NCBI RefSeq assembly: GCF_006491645.1
Contig: NZ_VDCZ01000014.1
Span: forward strand, 36,116-100,115
Source: Flavobacterium profundi
Lineage (GTDB): Bacteria; Bacteroidota; Bacteroidia; Flavobacteriales; Flavobacteriaceae
DNA length: 64,000 nt
Direction: 5' to 3'
The notes under the pieces: generated by a model
The model's input: only the letters and a program-made list of their open reading frames with translations
The model's database searches: none
Told to the model about the DNA's origin: nothing
Position numbers and translations under genes: made by a program
Part shown: positions 44,691 to 55,880 of the stretch, in pieces
How positions within the stretch are numbered: the stretch's first letter is position 1
How the letters are laid out: each line of letters begins with the position of its first letter

Positions 44691-45233
44691 ATGGAGCAAA
44701 AAACAGAAATCCCATTAAGCAAGAAGAAAATGCTTTTATCATTAGCAGGTAGCCTTTTATTTGTACTCTTAGGAATATGGTTTATACTTCAACCGGAACA
44801 ATTGAGTCATGGCCCCTTAAGAAGTCCTATTTTAGTTACAATTGTAGGCGTAGTAAGCATTTTATTTTTTGGAGCTATTGCGATTGTTATACTCAAAAAA
44901 ATGAAAGGAAATCCTATTGGTTTAACCCTTTCCTCAGAAGGTATAATCGATAATTCGAGCGGTGTTTCAAGTGGACTAATTCTTTGGGACGATATAGTTG
45001 ACATTACTACTACTACAGTAGTAAACCAAAAATTTGTATTAATTCTAACGAAAAATCCAGAAAGCTATATTAATAGACAAACGCAAATTTTGAAGAAAAA
45101 AACCATGCAAATGAACTATAAATCGTATGGTTCTCCTATTTGCATTTCTGCGAATGCGTTACAAATAAATTTTGAGGATTTACACCAAATGATTTTGGAT
45201 TATTTTTCTAAATACAAAACGGTTGCGCTTTAA
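44691..45233 (+). CDS. Small membrane protein, STM3941-like
   Basis: A 180-residue protein with two membrane helices (about 15-33 and 43-66) and a soluble C-terminal domain (about 80-180) with GLILWDDIVDITTTTV and SYINRQTQILKKKT. The layout agrees with the STM3941 family as I remember it. The function is unknown. It is a single gene that converges with mgsA. Confidence 0.75.
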   Translation: MEQKTEIPLSKKKMLLSLAGSLLFVLLGIWFILQPEQLSHGPLRSPILVTIVGVVSILFFGAIAIVILKKMKGNPIGLTLSSEGIIDNSSGVSSGLILWDDIVDITTTTVVNQKFVLILTKNPESYINRQTQILKKKTMQMNYKSYGSPICISANALQINFEDLHQMILDYFSKYKTVAL

Positions 45234-45305
45234 ACACAGTCAAATAATCGAACAACTATAAATTGGAAAATCCTCAAAAGGATTAATTTCCCATTACAAC
45301 CTAAT

Positions 45306-45692
45306 TTATTTCAGTTCATCCAAACCATATAATAACAACTGAGCAGTGGCTTCATTCGTAGCTAATGGTACATTATGCACATCACAAATTCGAATGAGCA
45401 TCGAAATATCAGGTTCGTGAGGATGACTCGAATTTGGGTCTTTAAAAAACAAAACCATTTTCGTTTTTCCTTCAGCCACTCTAGCTGCAATTTGTGCATC
45501 ACCTCCTAACGGTCCAGAAAGCATTTTTTTAACTTTTATACCAATAGTTGCTACCTTTCCACCCGTTGTTCCTGTGGCAATTATCGTAATATTTTCAGCT
45601 TGTAAAATGGCTTTGTTTTTATTTACAAACTGAACCATATCTGCTTTTTTTCCATCATGTGCGATAATCGCAATTTCAAATTTCTTTGTCAT
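45306..45692 (-). CDS. mgsA: Methylglyoxal synthase
   Basis: MgsA turns dihydroxyacetone phosphate into methylglyoxal and phosphate, a bypass of lower glycolysis. The 128-residue enzyme has IAIIAHDGKKADMVQF, TGTTGGK (phosphate-binding), SGPLGGDAQIAA with the catalytic Asp, and FFKDPNSSHPHEPDI. The E. coli enzyme is about 24 residues longer at the ends. Its position beside gap and pfkA fits a glycolytic overflow role. Confidence 0.93.
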   Translation of the reverse strand: MTKKFEIAIIAHDGKKADMVQFVNKNKAILQAENITIIATGTTGGKVATIGIKVKKMLSGPLGGDAQIAARVAEGKTKMVLFFKDPNSSHPHEPDISMLIRICDVHNVPLATNEATAQLLLYGLDELK

Positions 45693-45702
45693 AGGAGCAA
45701 AT

Positions 45703-45726
45703 ATAAAAAATCCCGAAGAATCGGGA
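45703..45726 (-). terminator. Terminator of the kinase gene (minus strand)
   Basis: TCCCGA (45711-45716) and TCGGGA (45721-45726) pair around AGAA. On the minus strand the stem is followed by a T-run (the A-run at 45703-45710). Confidence 0.85.
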
Positions 45727-45731
45727 CTGTA

Positions 45732-46583
45732 TTATTTATTTAAAATATGATAAGCAATTAAACCATCTATTGGTCTTCGAAGAATATTACCCACTTGAAT
45801 ATCATATTGTTGCAATTTTTCACTCAATTCTTCTCTTAAATAGAAAGCAATAGAACCTACAAAATGAACCGGAACTTCTTTATAGTTTTCAAATTGCATG
45901 ATATAATTTTCAATAAAAGCCTCTAATTCTTCTTTGATATATCGTTTACAAAAATCATTGTCTTTATGCTTGATTAAAAATTTAGCAAACGTAGCTAAAT
46001 ACGCATTTGGATTAGGTTCTTTGTATAATTTGTTTTTGATAAAATCAGGATCTACATTAAAAGTTTTTTCAAAATCTTTTGCCATATCCTGAGGCATTTT
46101 ATTGAAATAATATCCTCTGATTAAATGTCTACCAAAACGATTGCCACTACAATCATCCATAGCAATATAACCTAAAGATTGCACTTTTTGATGTAACACT
46201 TTCCCATCAAAATAACTACAGTTGGAACCTGTACCTAAAATACAAACAATGGCTTTTTCATTTTTAGGAGTGGTAGCATAAACCGCAGCATAGGTATCTT
46301 CATGAACGGTTACTTTTGCATTTGTAAAATATTCTTCAAATACAGATGCCAAGAAGTTTTTCATTCTATCGGTTCCACATCCAGCACCATAAAAATAGAG
46401 ATTAGATGCTTTTGCTTTATTATGAGAAATATCAAATTTATCTTCTAAACGAGCAATAATTTCTTCTTTGCTCAATACTTCAGGATTTAATCCTAAAGAT
46501 TGGGTAGTAAAGATAACTTTTCCGTTATCATCTATAGCTATCCAATCGGCTTTAGTGGAGCCACTATCTACAAGTAATTTCAT
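45732..46583 (-). CDS. N-acetylglucosamine kinase-like BadF/BadG ATPase
   Basis: A 283-residue sugar-kinase-fold (ASKHA) ATPase with the phosphate-1 motif LLVDSGSTKADWIAID, the ILGTGSNCSYFDG adenosine or phosphate-2 region and DDCSGNRFGRHLIRGYYF. Homologues phosphorylate N-acetylglucosamine. The ATG at 46583 gives the family start MKLLVDSGSTKADW; the earlier ATG at 46673 lies in the gap terminator. It is downstream of gap, separated by a terminator at 46661-46697. Confidence 0.88.
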   Translation of the reverse strand: MKLLVDSGSTKADWIAIDDNGKVIFTTQSLGLNPEVLSKEEIIARLEDKFDISHNKAKASNLYFYGAGCGTDRMKNFLASVFEEYFTNAKVTVHEDTYAAVYATTPKNEKAIVCILGTGSNCSYFDGKVLHQKVQSLGYIAMDDCSGNRFGRHLIRGYYFNKMPQDMAKDFEKTFNVDPDFIKNKLYKEPNPNAYLATFAKFLIKHKDNDFCKRYIKEELEAFIENYIMQFENYKEVPVHFVGSIAFYLREELSEKLQQYDIQVGNILRRPIDGLIAYHILNK

Positions 46584-46660
46584 TTTGTTTTGGTTAGTAT
46601 GGTTGGTTAAAAGTCCAAATACAAGTATTTGGTGATTAATAGTAGCCCTACAATGAGATA

Positions 46661-46697
46661 AAAAATCCTGCACTACAAAAGGTACTGCAGGATTTTT
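46661..46697 (-). terminator. Terminator of gap (minus strand)
   Basis: AAAAATCCTGCA (46661-46672) pairs perfectly with TGCAGGATTTTT (46686-46697). The minus strand has a T-run after the stem. Confidence 0.9.
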
Positions 46698-46706
46698 ATA
46701 ATACTA

Positions 46707-47720
<1,014 letters not shown>

Positions 47721-47769
47721 TTACTCTTAATTTAAATACGTTATTTTTTGGTTTAATTTGTTGCTTGCT

Positions 47770-48756
47770 TTAAGTAGACATAATATCCGATACACGAAGT
47801 AATTCTTTATCTATTTCAGTATGACCTTTAATGGCTTGTTCTAAAGGTGTTAATGCCACTTTATCATTGAGTAATCCTACCATGAAGTTTGACTTACCTT
47901 CTAAAATAGACTCTACAGCTTTCACCCCTAATCTTGAAGCTAATACACGATCAAAACAAGAAGGAGAACCGCCTCTTTGCATGTGTCCTAAAACCGATAC
48001 CCTAACATCATATTCAGGCATGTTTTCTTCCACATAATCCTTTAATTCAAAAACAGTTTTACCTATTTTATCACCTTCAGCAACCACGACTATACTAGAA
48101 GATTTTCCAGATTCTTTACTTCTTTTTAAAGATTCTAATAATCGATCTAATCCTAAATCTTCTTCTGGAATTAAAATCTCTTCAGCTCCAGCACCAATTC
48201 CTGAGTTTAAAGCGATATGACCAGCATCTCTTCCCATTACTTCCACAAAAAATAATCGGTTATGTGAAATAGCAGTATCTCTAATTTTATCAATAACTTC
48301 AACAACTGTATTTAAAGCTGTATCATATCCTAAGGTATGACTCGTTCCAAAAATGTCGTTATCAATGGTTCCTGGAATTCCCATTACTGGAAAACCATAT
48401 TCTTTATTGAATACTTCTGCTCCAGTAAAGGAACCATCTCCTCCAATTACTACTAAAGCTTCTACTCCTGCATTTTTTAAATTTTCATAGGCTTTCTTTC
48501 TACCTTCCACAGTCATGAATTCTTTTGAACGAGCCGACTTTAAAATGGTTCCGCCTTTGTTAACGATATTGTTTACCGAACGAGGTCCCATTTCTTTAAA
48601 ATCACCTTCAATCATTCCTTGGTACCCTCTGTAAATACCAATACATTCTACATTATGATAAGCACAAGTTCTTACCACTGAACGAATGGCAGCATTCATT
48701 CCTGGTGAATCTCCTCCAGAGGTAAGCACACCTATTTTCTTAATATTTGGCAACAT
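47770..48756 (-). CDS. pfkA: 6-phosphofructokinase
   Basis: PfkA phosphorylates fructose 6-phosphate at the committed step of glycolysis. The 328-residue ATP-type enzyme carries GVLTSGGDSPGMNAAIR, GGDGSFTGA (ATP site), GTIDNDIFGTSHTLGYDTA (catalytic Asp) and EVMGRDAGHIAL. The GGDGS form (Gly rather than Asp after GG) is that of ATP-dependent enzymes. It sits upstream of gap, a typical glycolytic pair in this group. Confidence 0.97.
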   Translation of the reverse strand: MLPNIKKIGVLTSGGDSPGMNAAIRSVVRTCAYHNVECIGIYRGYQGMIEGDFKEMGPRSVNNIVNKGGTILKSARSKEFMTVEGRKKAYENLKNAGVEALVVIGGDGSFTGAEVFNKEYGFPVMGIPGTIDNDIFGTSHTLGYDTALNTVVEVIDKIRDTAISHNRLFFVEVMGRDAGHIALNSGIGAGAEEILIPEEDLGLDRLLESLKRSKESGKSSSIVVVAEGDKIGKTVFELKDYVEENMPEYDVRVSVLGHMQRGGSPSCFDRVLASRLGVKAVESILEGKSNFMVGLLNDKVALTPLEQAIKGHTEIDKELLRVSDIMST

Positions 48757-48891
48757 TATTTTTATTATTTATCGTAAATTTAAAAAAGGAAAATGGAATA
48801 TTTGGCTATTTTTATCAAATATTAAATTTTATACTAAAATTCAATCGTTTTCGTTAATAACTTTTTGTTTTTTAATATAAAAATTGAAGAA

Positions 48892-51800
48892 TTACTCTAT
48901 TTCAGGAACATTTTCTAATTCCTTATTCTTTTCTTTTTCTTTTTCTTTTTCATCTTCTATTTCTTTATTTTTTCTAATGTAGTAATACTTATCCCATAAT
49001 TCTTCTGAATCAGGTATGTCGTCATTAGAAGATGAAGTAGCGTTTTTATCTTTATTTTTAGTGAATATTTTTCGAAACATTTCTCCGAATGTATCAAAAT
49101 CTAAGGAATAACTAAGTCCTAAACCTTGTGTATACCCAATTCCTTCACCAATATTATAATTAATATCATTTTCTCTATTGAATACTCGAGCACGTAAAGA
49201 GCCGTCTTCGTTTAATTGTAATTGTACTTCTACATCTCCAACTAATACAGATTCTGTTACACCACCAACTGGAACTCCGACTTTTCCATTAATCGAAATC
49301 TTATCGTTAATTTGAGTACTTAATGTTAATCCTACTCGACCTGATATTTGATTGATTCTATCTGCTTGATCATAATTCACACCTACTTGCAATTTAGAAT
49401 CCTCATCGGAAATAATATCATTAAATAAAGAACTCGCCTTTTCAAATAGAGAACCATAAGCTACACTTCCCGCGTTTTCAGGTGTAGTAAAAGAACCAAA
49501 TGCCAACAAGGCAAATGCTTGATTTTGACGCACATCTTTATTCTGCAAACGATAATCGATTTCACTTTTAAAAACACTACTTACTGTAGGGAAATTGATA
49601 TTAAAATCGGGTTCAGGATTGCTTAAACTACCATTAATAACGATAGAAACTTCAGTAGGTAATTTTCGATTCGTATTAAAAGAGGAACTTTCAATTAAAA
49701 CTGATGGATTGGCTTGGGTTTTATAAATCGCTTCCAAATTTAAAATTGCTCCAAGTGGATCACCTTCCCAGCGAATCGTACTACCCTTTTTAACCACAAA
49801 CTTTTTATCAATTAAACCAGCTTTTTTGAAATTATATTCTCCTTCTTGCACTTGAAAGTCACCATACATCAAAAACTTTCCTAAAGTATTAATTTCCATT
49901 CGCATTGAACCATAACCATTCCCTTTCATAGAATGTCCCGACTCGCGATCCAAAATTACTTCAATCCAAGCATCGGTATCTATATCAAAATCCAAACTCA
50001 GTTCTAAACCATTGTATTTATTATTACCAATGCTATTATTTTTATTGGAACGCAAATCTTCTTCTTTAATAAAAGTATAATAGGGTTTTTTACCAACATC
50101 TTCCGCATCACGAACTGGAATTTTAATGGAAGTTCCTTTTTCAGATTCTCCAGTTACGGTAACCAATAGCGATTCTATTCTTCCACTAATTCTTGCGGAT
50201 CCATTTAAAAAAGCGGTACCATAATAATACGCATCTTCAGAGTCTTTCGTATTTAAAGCCAAAAGGTTATTGGTACGAACTTCTAAATCCAATTCCCAGT
50301 CTGAAAATTTATCATGTTTTACAGACCCTCTTAAGACACCTTTCGTATCAAATTGTGTATCGGTAATGACAATATTTCGAAAAAGAAACTCTTTTTCTGT
50401 TATATCAACAATTGCGTTCTTCTCAAAGTCATAGTCCACATTTAAATAGGGAGCTTTTAAACCCGCATCATTTAAATACAAACGACCATCCACTTCAGGA
50501 TCTGTAACCAATCCTCTAATGGTCGCACTACCTGTAGCATCACCACGTACATCTGTTATAACATTTCCTATTAAAGAGCCAAAAGGAGCTAAATCGAAAC
50601 GGCTAAAAATAGCTTCCATATCCAACGTGGATTGATTGTCTCGATATTTTAAGGTTCCATTTAAGTTAAATCGTTCTGTTCCTTTCTGAACAATGTAGGA
50701 ATCAATATCAAATTCATTAAACGCATCGTTCCCTTCCACTAATAAATACATATCTCCAACAGGATAGGTATTTATTTTTAAACTATCAATATGAACATTA
50801 GAAAGCGGCTTATAGTAATTTTTATCTTGTTGAAATTTAATAAAACCATTCAACTTCCCATCTAAAGAAATACTATCTAAAGAAGGCGTGACTTTGTCTA
50901 AATCTACATCATTAAAGGTCAAATTGAAATCTTTATAGGTAGAATCTTTCATCTCTCCATAAAAATCCATGTTCTGATTGTTATGAGATAATCTAATTTT
51001 TTGAAATTTAAAATCTTTGAATTTTTTATCAAAAATGATTTTATTATCGTTATTCTCTTCTTCATTAATAAACCATAAATAATCTTTGAAATTAACTTCC
51101 GATTTCTTGAAACCAATAACCGATTGCTTATTTTCGTCAATAGTATGATAAATATTTAATGAAAAATTATCTTCTAATTTAGCACCTCCCTTAAATTCAG
51201 AACGAACAAAAAGAGTATCATTCATGGTTAAATTAATCAAATTAAAATCTGATATTTTATAATTTTTCGTACGAATAGAATCCATTTCAATATAGGTATT
51301 ATATAACGGATTCTTATTGTCGATATCAATTTTTATCTTTTTAAAATAATTTCCAAAAGCCAAAACACTTGGTGAAGAAAAATCAAATTCAAATTTTCCT
51401 AAATCGGCATTAATTTTACCTCTAATTTTGGTGTTTTCAGATATGGAAACTTCAGGCACAAAAATGTCAACAATTTTATTATAAATAGTGAAGTTAAAAT
51501 CTAAAAACTGCCCTTTTTGAAGTTTGTTTGGAGAATAATTGGCATACAAACTACCAACAGCATTTTCTACAATTTTTCTAACTTCATTTATTTTAAATTT
51601 ACCTACTACTTTACCACTAATAATATCATTCGAATTAATGGTTATTGTGCGCACACGATTTTTATCAAAACTAGAATTCAATTGAAAATCTTCAAAATAA
51701 TAACTATCTCTATCATTTTGATACGATACATTTTCAACTTGAAGTTCGCCTTCTAAATCATCTAAGGTATTTCCTTTCGCTAAAAATTCAACTTTCCCTT

Positions 51801-53397
51801 TAAAAATAGAAGTGGAATCAATTTTAGAAAATTGTAAAGCATGTAAATCTGCATAATCCACATTGGCTTTAAAGTTATAATTCTTTACTCTGGAACTTAA
51901 ATCGACCAAACCATCAAAATCCATACGCAGATTAGGATCGTTACTATTAAAATATCCTTTAAAATAAGGCATTTTCATTTTACCATCCACAGTAATGTTA
52001 GTATAATTATAGTGATTATAGTAAAACTGATCGACTTTCCCTTTTACATTTGTATTTAGATATTTTTCATTAAATCCTTGTCCTTCGACATCTAAATTTA
52101 AGGTTACTTCACCAATTTCTGGCTCATTAATAAAAGTTCCTAAATTAAAATCATTTAACGTGACATTTCCTTGATAAGTAGCATTGTCGATGTTAGATAA
52201 ATCTTGAATAGATAAATTGGTTATAATGGTCCCTAAAACAGAATTAATAGCAACATCTGAATTGATATAATCTGAAGTTAATTCAACATCTCCAACCAAA
52301 TTTACATTTCCTAACTTCACTAAAGAAGACGGCAAACTATTACCTAAAATATTAGGTAAAATGGCAGTTAGATTGTAATAATTGGAATTAATTTTTTTAA
52401 ATTCACCTTTAATATAAAAAGACTCTTCCCTATTGAATAAATTTTTAAACTGAACGGTACCTGAAATATTCGAATCATTACTATCTCTAAGATGTAAATT
52501 TTGAGTCGTGAAATTGTTTAAAGTTCCTATCAAATGTGTGTCGATATCAAAAACATTATCTTTCCCAAATTCATTATAAAAATAATTTAAGTCGTTTGAA
52601 GCAATCATCGCTTCATCCATCTGAACATCAAAAATTACTTTATTATTAAAATCAGCAAAATCAGTGCGTTTATATCTTAGTTCTACTTTCCCTTTTAAAG
52701 AAGATTCTTGCGTAAGCAAGTTTAATTGTTCTAGTAAAATATTCTTTTTTGTATAGGTAAATGCTGCAGTTAAGTTTTTTACAAAAAGACCTCTATGATC
52801 TTTAAAATTTAAGGCTTCAATAAAAGTAGTTACATCAGATCCTTTAATATAAAAATCTTTGATATTTCCATTTAATTGTGTGAAGTCTAAAATTTTTGGT
52901 TGTTGCAAATTTTCATTTATATAGGTCAATTTACTATTCACTAAAGTCAATTTAGTAGCCTTCATTCTAAATTTACCTGTTGAAGGCTTGCCATCGTCGA
53001 AAGATTCAATGAATTTATCAATATTTGTAAAATCTTCACCTTTGTATTGCTTTAAATTAAAAGTGAGTTCATCCAAAATTGCAGCACCTAAATAAGGATG
53101 ACCGTTATTGTATAATTCTTTTACACTTAATAAAGAAGTATTTAATCTTTTAATAAAAAAAAGGGTATCTTTATGATGATCTCTTACTAGTACTCCTTTT
53201 AGTTTTACAGAACCAAAAGCGGTTAAAGTAACCTTATCAATAGATATATCAGTACCAAATTCCTTGTTGACTTGATTGGTTGCATACCTACCTAAAGCCG
53301 TTTGTACAAATGGCAAAGATAAAAGTATTCCAGATACCAATATAAAAATCAGTAAAAACAGAATTGTTCTGAGGAATATTTTTTTAAATTTTTTGAT
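48892..53397 (-). CDS. tamB: TamB-like translocation and assembly module protein
   Basis: A very large inner-membrane-anchored periplasmic protein of about 1500 residues. Upstream of the first usable TTG (53340), the reading frame continues as KKFKKIFLRTILFLLIFILV, a basic N-terminus plus membrane helix that TamB proteins need. The body consists of AsmA-like beta repeats, and the C-terminal DUF490 domain (about 1090-1460) has ILNLEAIYKTQANPSVL and LLAFGSFTT. TamB proteins bridge the envelope in lipid transport and outer-membrane protein assembly. The natural start position (53397-53395) reads ATC; see findings. It is transcribed divergently from tsaD. Confidence 0.88.
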   Translation of the reverse strand: MKKFKKIFLRTILFLLIFILVSGILLSLPFVQTALGRYATNQVNKEFGTDISIDKVTLTAFGSVKLKGVLVRDHHKDTLFFIKRLNTSLLSVKELYNNGHPYLGAAILDELTFNLKQYKGEDFTNIDKFIESFDDGKPSTGKFRMKATKLTLVNSKLTYINENLQQPKILDFTQLNGNIKDFYIKGSDVTTFIEALNFKDHRGLFVKNLTAAFTYTKKNILLEQLNLLTQESSLKGKVELRYKRTDFADFNNKVIFDVQMDEAMIASNDLNYFYNEFGKDNVFDIDTHLIGTLNNFTTQNLHLRDSNDSNISGTVQFKNLFNREESFYIKGEFKKINSNYYNLTAILPNILGNSLPSSLVKLGNVNLVGDVELTSDYINSDVAINSVLGTIITNLSIQDLSNIDNATYQGNVTLNDFNLGTFINEPEIGEVTLNLDVEGQGFNEKYLNTNVKGKVDQFYYNHYNYTNITVDGKMKMPYFKGYFNSNDPNLRMDFDGLVDLSSRVKNYNFKANVDYADLHALQFSKIDSTSIFKGKVEFLAKGNTLDDLEGELQVENVSYQNDRDSYYFEDFQLNSSFDKNRVRTITINSNDIISGKVVGKFKINEVRKIVENAVGSLYANYSPNKLQKGQFLDFNFTIYNKIVDIFVPEVSISENTKIRGKINADLGKFEFDFSSPSVLAFGNYFKKIKIDIDNKNPLYNTYIEMDSIRTKNYKISDFNLINLTMNDTLFVRSEFKGGAKLEDNFSLNIYHTIDENKQSVIGFKKSEVNFKDYLWFINEEENNDNKIIFDKKFKDFKFQKIRLSHNNQNMDFYGEMKDSTYKDFNLTFNDVDLDKVTPSLDSISLDGKLNGFIKFQQDKNYYKPLSNVHIDSLKINTYPVGDMYLLVEGNDAFNEFDIDSYIVQKGTERFNLNGTLKYRDNQSTLDMEAIFSRFDLAPFGSLIGNVITDVRGDATGSATIRGLVTDPEVDGRLYLNDAGLKAPYLNVDYDFEKNAIVDITEKEFLFRNIVITDTQFDTKGVLRGSVKHDKFSDWELDLEVRTNNLLALNTKDSEDAYYYGTAFLNGSARISGRIESLLVTVTGESEKGTSIKIPVRDAEDVGKKPYYTFIKEEDLRSNKNNSIGNNKYNGLELSLDFDIDTDAWIEVILDRESGHSMKGNGYGSMRMEINTLGKFLMYGDFQVQEGEYNFKKAGLIDKKFVVKKGSTIRWEGDPLGAILNLEAIYKTQANPSVLIESSSFNTNRKLPTEVSIVINGSLSNPEPDFNINFPTVSSVFKSEIDYRLQNKDVRQNQAFALLAFGSFTTPENAGSVAYGSLFEKASSLFNDIISDEDSKLQVGVNYDQADRINQISGRVGLTLSTQINDKISINGKVGVPVGGVTESVLVGDVEVQLQLNEDGSLRARVFNRENDINYNIGEGIGYTQGLGLSYSLDFDTFGEMFRKIFTKNKDKNATSSSNDDIPDSEELWDKYYYIRKNKEIEDEKEKEKEKNKELENVPEIE

Positions 53398-53449
53398 ACT
53401 ATAAATTGTTTAAATTTGTCACGAAAAAGAAAAACTATGGAATAATCTA

Positions 53450-53481
53450 CAAAAATAATCATTTTTGTAAGATAATTACAA
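53450..53481 (-). promoter_or_regulatory. Promoter of tamB
   Basis: On the minus strand TTG (53481-53479) and TATTTTTG (53457-53450) are separated by 21 bases. Transcription would start near 53444, about 47 bases before the proposed tamB start. Confidence 0.65.
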
Positions 53482-53514
53482 TTGACCTTATGCAAATTTC
53501 ATGCCCTTTTTAAG

Positions 53515-54534
53515 ATGAAAAAAAACATATATACTCTTGCTATTGAAAGTTCTTGTGATGATACTTCAGCCGCTATACTATGCAACGATAAAGTACTCTC
53601 AAATATTGTAGCCAGACAAGCTATTCATGAAGAATATGGCGGTGTAGTTCCAGAATTAGCTTCTAGAGCACATCAGCAAAATATTGTTCCTGTTGTAGAT
53701 GTCGCTCTAAAAAAAGCAAACGTTACTAAAAATGACCTAAATTGTATTGCTTTCACACAAGGTCCTGGATTAATGGGATCTTTACTAGTTGGAGGTTCCT
53801 TTGCCAAATCTATGAGTATGGCTTTACAAATCCCTCTCATTGCGGTGAACCATATGAAAGCACATATTTTAGCGCATTTTATTGACGAAGAGAATTTTGA
53901 TAAACCGACTTTTCCCTTTCTTGCTTTAACCATAAGTGGTGGGCATACCCAAATTGTTCAAGTAAATAGTTTTTTCGATTTAAAAATTATAGGAGAAACC
54001 ACAGATGATGCTGTTGGGGAAGCTTTTGATAAATCAGCAAAAATATTAGGCTTACCTTATCCAGGAGGACCTTTAATTGATAAATATGCTCAAGAAGGAA
54101 ACCCGAAAGCTTTTAGGTTTACTAAACCAAAAGTGGACGGCTTGGATTTTAGTTTTAGTGGTTTAAAAACTCAAATTCTTTATTTTATTCAAAAAAATCA
54201 AGCGGTAAACCCTAATTTTATTGAAGAAAATAGAAATGATATTTGTGCTTCTATCCAGCATACTATTATCAATATTTTAATAGACAAACTAAAATTAGCA
54301 GTACAACAAACTGGAATAAAGCAAATTGCTATTGGTGGAGGTGTATCTGCAAATAGTGGTATTCGTAAAACTCTAAAAGAAACAGAAAGCAAATGGGGAT
54401 GGAAAACCTATATTCCAAAATTTGAATACACTACTGATAATGCTGCCATGATTGGAATTGTAGGATATTATAACTATCTTGAAAATAATTTTGACACCAA
54501 TGACATTGTTTCTAAAGCACGAATAGAATTCTAA
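53515..54534 (+). CDS. tsaD: tRNA N6-adenosine threonylcarbamoyltransferase
   Basis: TsaD transfers the threonylcarbamoyl group to A37 of ANN-reading tRNAs, with TsaB and TsaE. The 339-residue enzyme has LAIESSCDDTSAA, the metal-binding HMKAH (His113, His117), LTISGGHTQIV, GEAFDKSAKILGLPYPGGP and GGGVSANSGIR. I use the ATG at 53515 because MKKNIYTLAIESSCDDT is the family start. It forms an operon with rsmE (1-base gap) and DUF4159. Confidence 0.97.
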   Translation: MKKNIYTLAIESSCDDTSAAILCNDKVLSNIVARQAIHEEYGGVVPELASRAHQQNIVPVVDVALKKANVTKNDLNCIAFTQGPGLMGSLLVGGSFAKSMSMALQIPLIAVNHMKAHILAHFIDEENFDKPTFPFLALTISGGHTQIVQVNSFFDLKIIGETTDDAVGEAFDKSAKILGLPYPGGPLIDKYAQEGNPKAFRFTKPKVDGLDFSFSGLKTQILYFIQKNQAVNPNFIEENRNDICASIQHTIINILIDKLKLAVQQTGIKQIAIGGGVSANSGIRKTLKETESKWGWKTYIPKFEYTTDNAAMIGIVGYYNYLENNFDTNDIVSKARIEF

Positions 54535-54535
54535 T

Positions 54536-55240
54536 ATGCAATTATTTTATAATCCTAATATACAAAAAGGAGACACTTTATTTACTTTTGATAAAGAAGA
54601 AAGTAAACATATCGTTAAAGTTCTAAGAAAAAAAGAAGGTGATACCATTCAGCTATCTAATGGAAATGGATCTCTTTTTACAGGTGAAATTACACTTGCA
54701 TCGGATAAAAAGTGTCAAATTGCAATAAAGGAAGTACAATTTTTTGAAGCCAAAAAATACAAACTTCATATTGCGGTAGCTCCAACTAAAATGAACGATC
54801 GCTATGAGTGGTTTTTGGAAAAAGCTACCGAAATAGGCATCGATGAGATAACACCCATTATCTGTGATCACTCGGAACGAAAAGTTTTTAAAACGGATCG
54901 AGCTGAAAAAATAATTCAAGCTGCTATGAAACAGTCCTTACAATATTATTTACCAAAAATACATGAACCTATTCGTTTTACCGACTTCTTATCGCAAAAC
55001 CATCCACAATTAAAGTGTATTGCACATTGCGAAGAACAAGATAGAAAAGCATTTAAAGATGTTGTGGTTGGTAATGAAAATATTTTAATTTTAATTGGAC
55101 CTGAGGGTGATTTTTCAACACATGAAATCGATTTAGCTTTATCTAAAAATTTTATTCCAGTAACCTTAGGAAATACTAGATTACGAACAGAAACTGCTGC
55201 TGTAGCGGCTTGCCATACTGTAGCATTAATAAACGAATAA
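54536..55240 (+). CDS. rsmE: 16S rRNA (uracil1498-N3)-methyltransferase
   Basis: RsmE methylates U1498 of 16S rRNA in the decoding region. The 234-residue SPOUT enzyme has an N-terminal PUA-like barrel (about 1-70), KMNDRYEWFLEKATEIGID, and the C-terminal trefoil knot with LILIGPEGDFSTHEIDLA and LGNTRLRTETAAVAA that bind SAM. It lies 1 base after tsaD and 1 base before the DUF4159 gene. Confidence 0.96.
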   Translation: MQLFYNPNIQKGDTLFTFDKEESKHIVKVLRKKEGDTIQLSNGNGSLFTGEITLASDKKCQIAIKEVQFFEAKKYKLHIAVAPTKMNDRYEWFLEKATEIGIDEITPIICDHSERKVFKTDRAEKIIQAAMKQSLQYYLPKIHEPIRFTDFLSQNHPQLKCIAHCEEQDRKAFKDVVVGNENILILIGPEGDFSTHEIDLALSKNFIPVTLGNTRLRTETAAVAACHTVALINE

Positions 55241-55241
55241 T

Positions 55242-55880
55242 ATGAATCGATATTTATTTATAGTACTTCTTCTTTTTAATTTAAGCTCCGCTCAAGAAAT
55301 AGCAGTTTTAAAGTATTCTGGTGGTGGTGATTGGTATGCAAATCCTACCGCTCTACCAAATTTAGTTCAGTTTTGCAATCAAAACATCAATACAAAAATT
55401 ACACCCAAAATCGCTACGGTTGAAGCCAATAGTTCTGAAATTTTTTCTTTCCCTTTTATACATATGACAGGACATGGTAATGTTATTTTTTCACCCAATG
55501 AAATTGAAAATTTAAGAAATTACCTTATTTCAGGAGGCTTTCTTCATATCGATGACAATTATGGCATGGATGAATATATCCGAAAAGAAATCAAGAAACT
55601 TTTCCCACAAAAAGCTTTAGAAGAAATTCCCATATCTCATGCTATTTTCCAAGGTCCTTACTCTTTTCCAAATGGTTTACCAAAAATTCATGAGCACGAT
55701 AATAAAAAACCGCAAGCATTCGGAATCTTTATCGAAAACAGATTAGTTCTTTTATATACTTACGAATGCGACTTAGGTGATGGCTGGGAAAATCCTGAAA
55801 TTCATAATGATCCCATAGAAGTTAGAGAAAAAGCCCTAAAAATGGGTGCTAACATTATTAATTACGCATTCAAATACTAA
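55242..55880 (+). CDS. DUF4159 domain protein, exported
   Basis: A 212-residue protein with a signal peptide (about 1-17, ending LSSAQ). The DUF4159 fold resembles a glutamine-amidotransferase-like Rossmann domain: the sequence runs IAVLKYSGGGDWYANPTALP, FIHMTGHGNVIFSPNEI, LRNYLISGGFLHIDDNYGMD and a terminal GWENPEIHNDP. Function is unknown. It closes the tsaD-rsmE operon, a conserved arrangement in flavobacteria as far as I recall. Confidence 0.88.
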   Translation: MNRYLFIVLLLFNLSSAQEIAVLKYSGGGDWYANPTALPNLVQFCNQNINTKITPKIATVEANSSEIFSFPFIHMTGHGNVIFSPNEIENLRNYLISGGFLHIDDNYGMDEYIRKEIKKLFPQKALEEIPISHAIFQGPYSFPNGLPKIHEHDNKKPQAFGIFIENRLVLLYTYECDLGDGWENPEIHNDPIEVREKALKMGANIINYAFKY

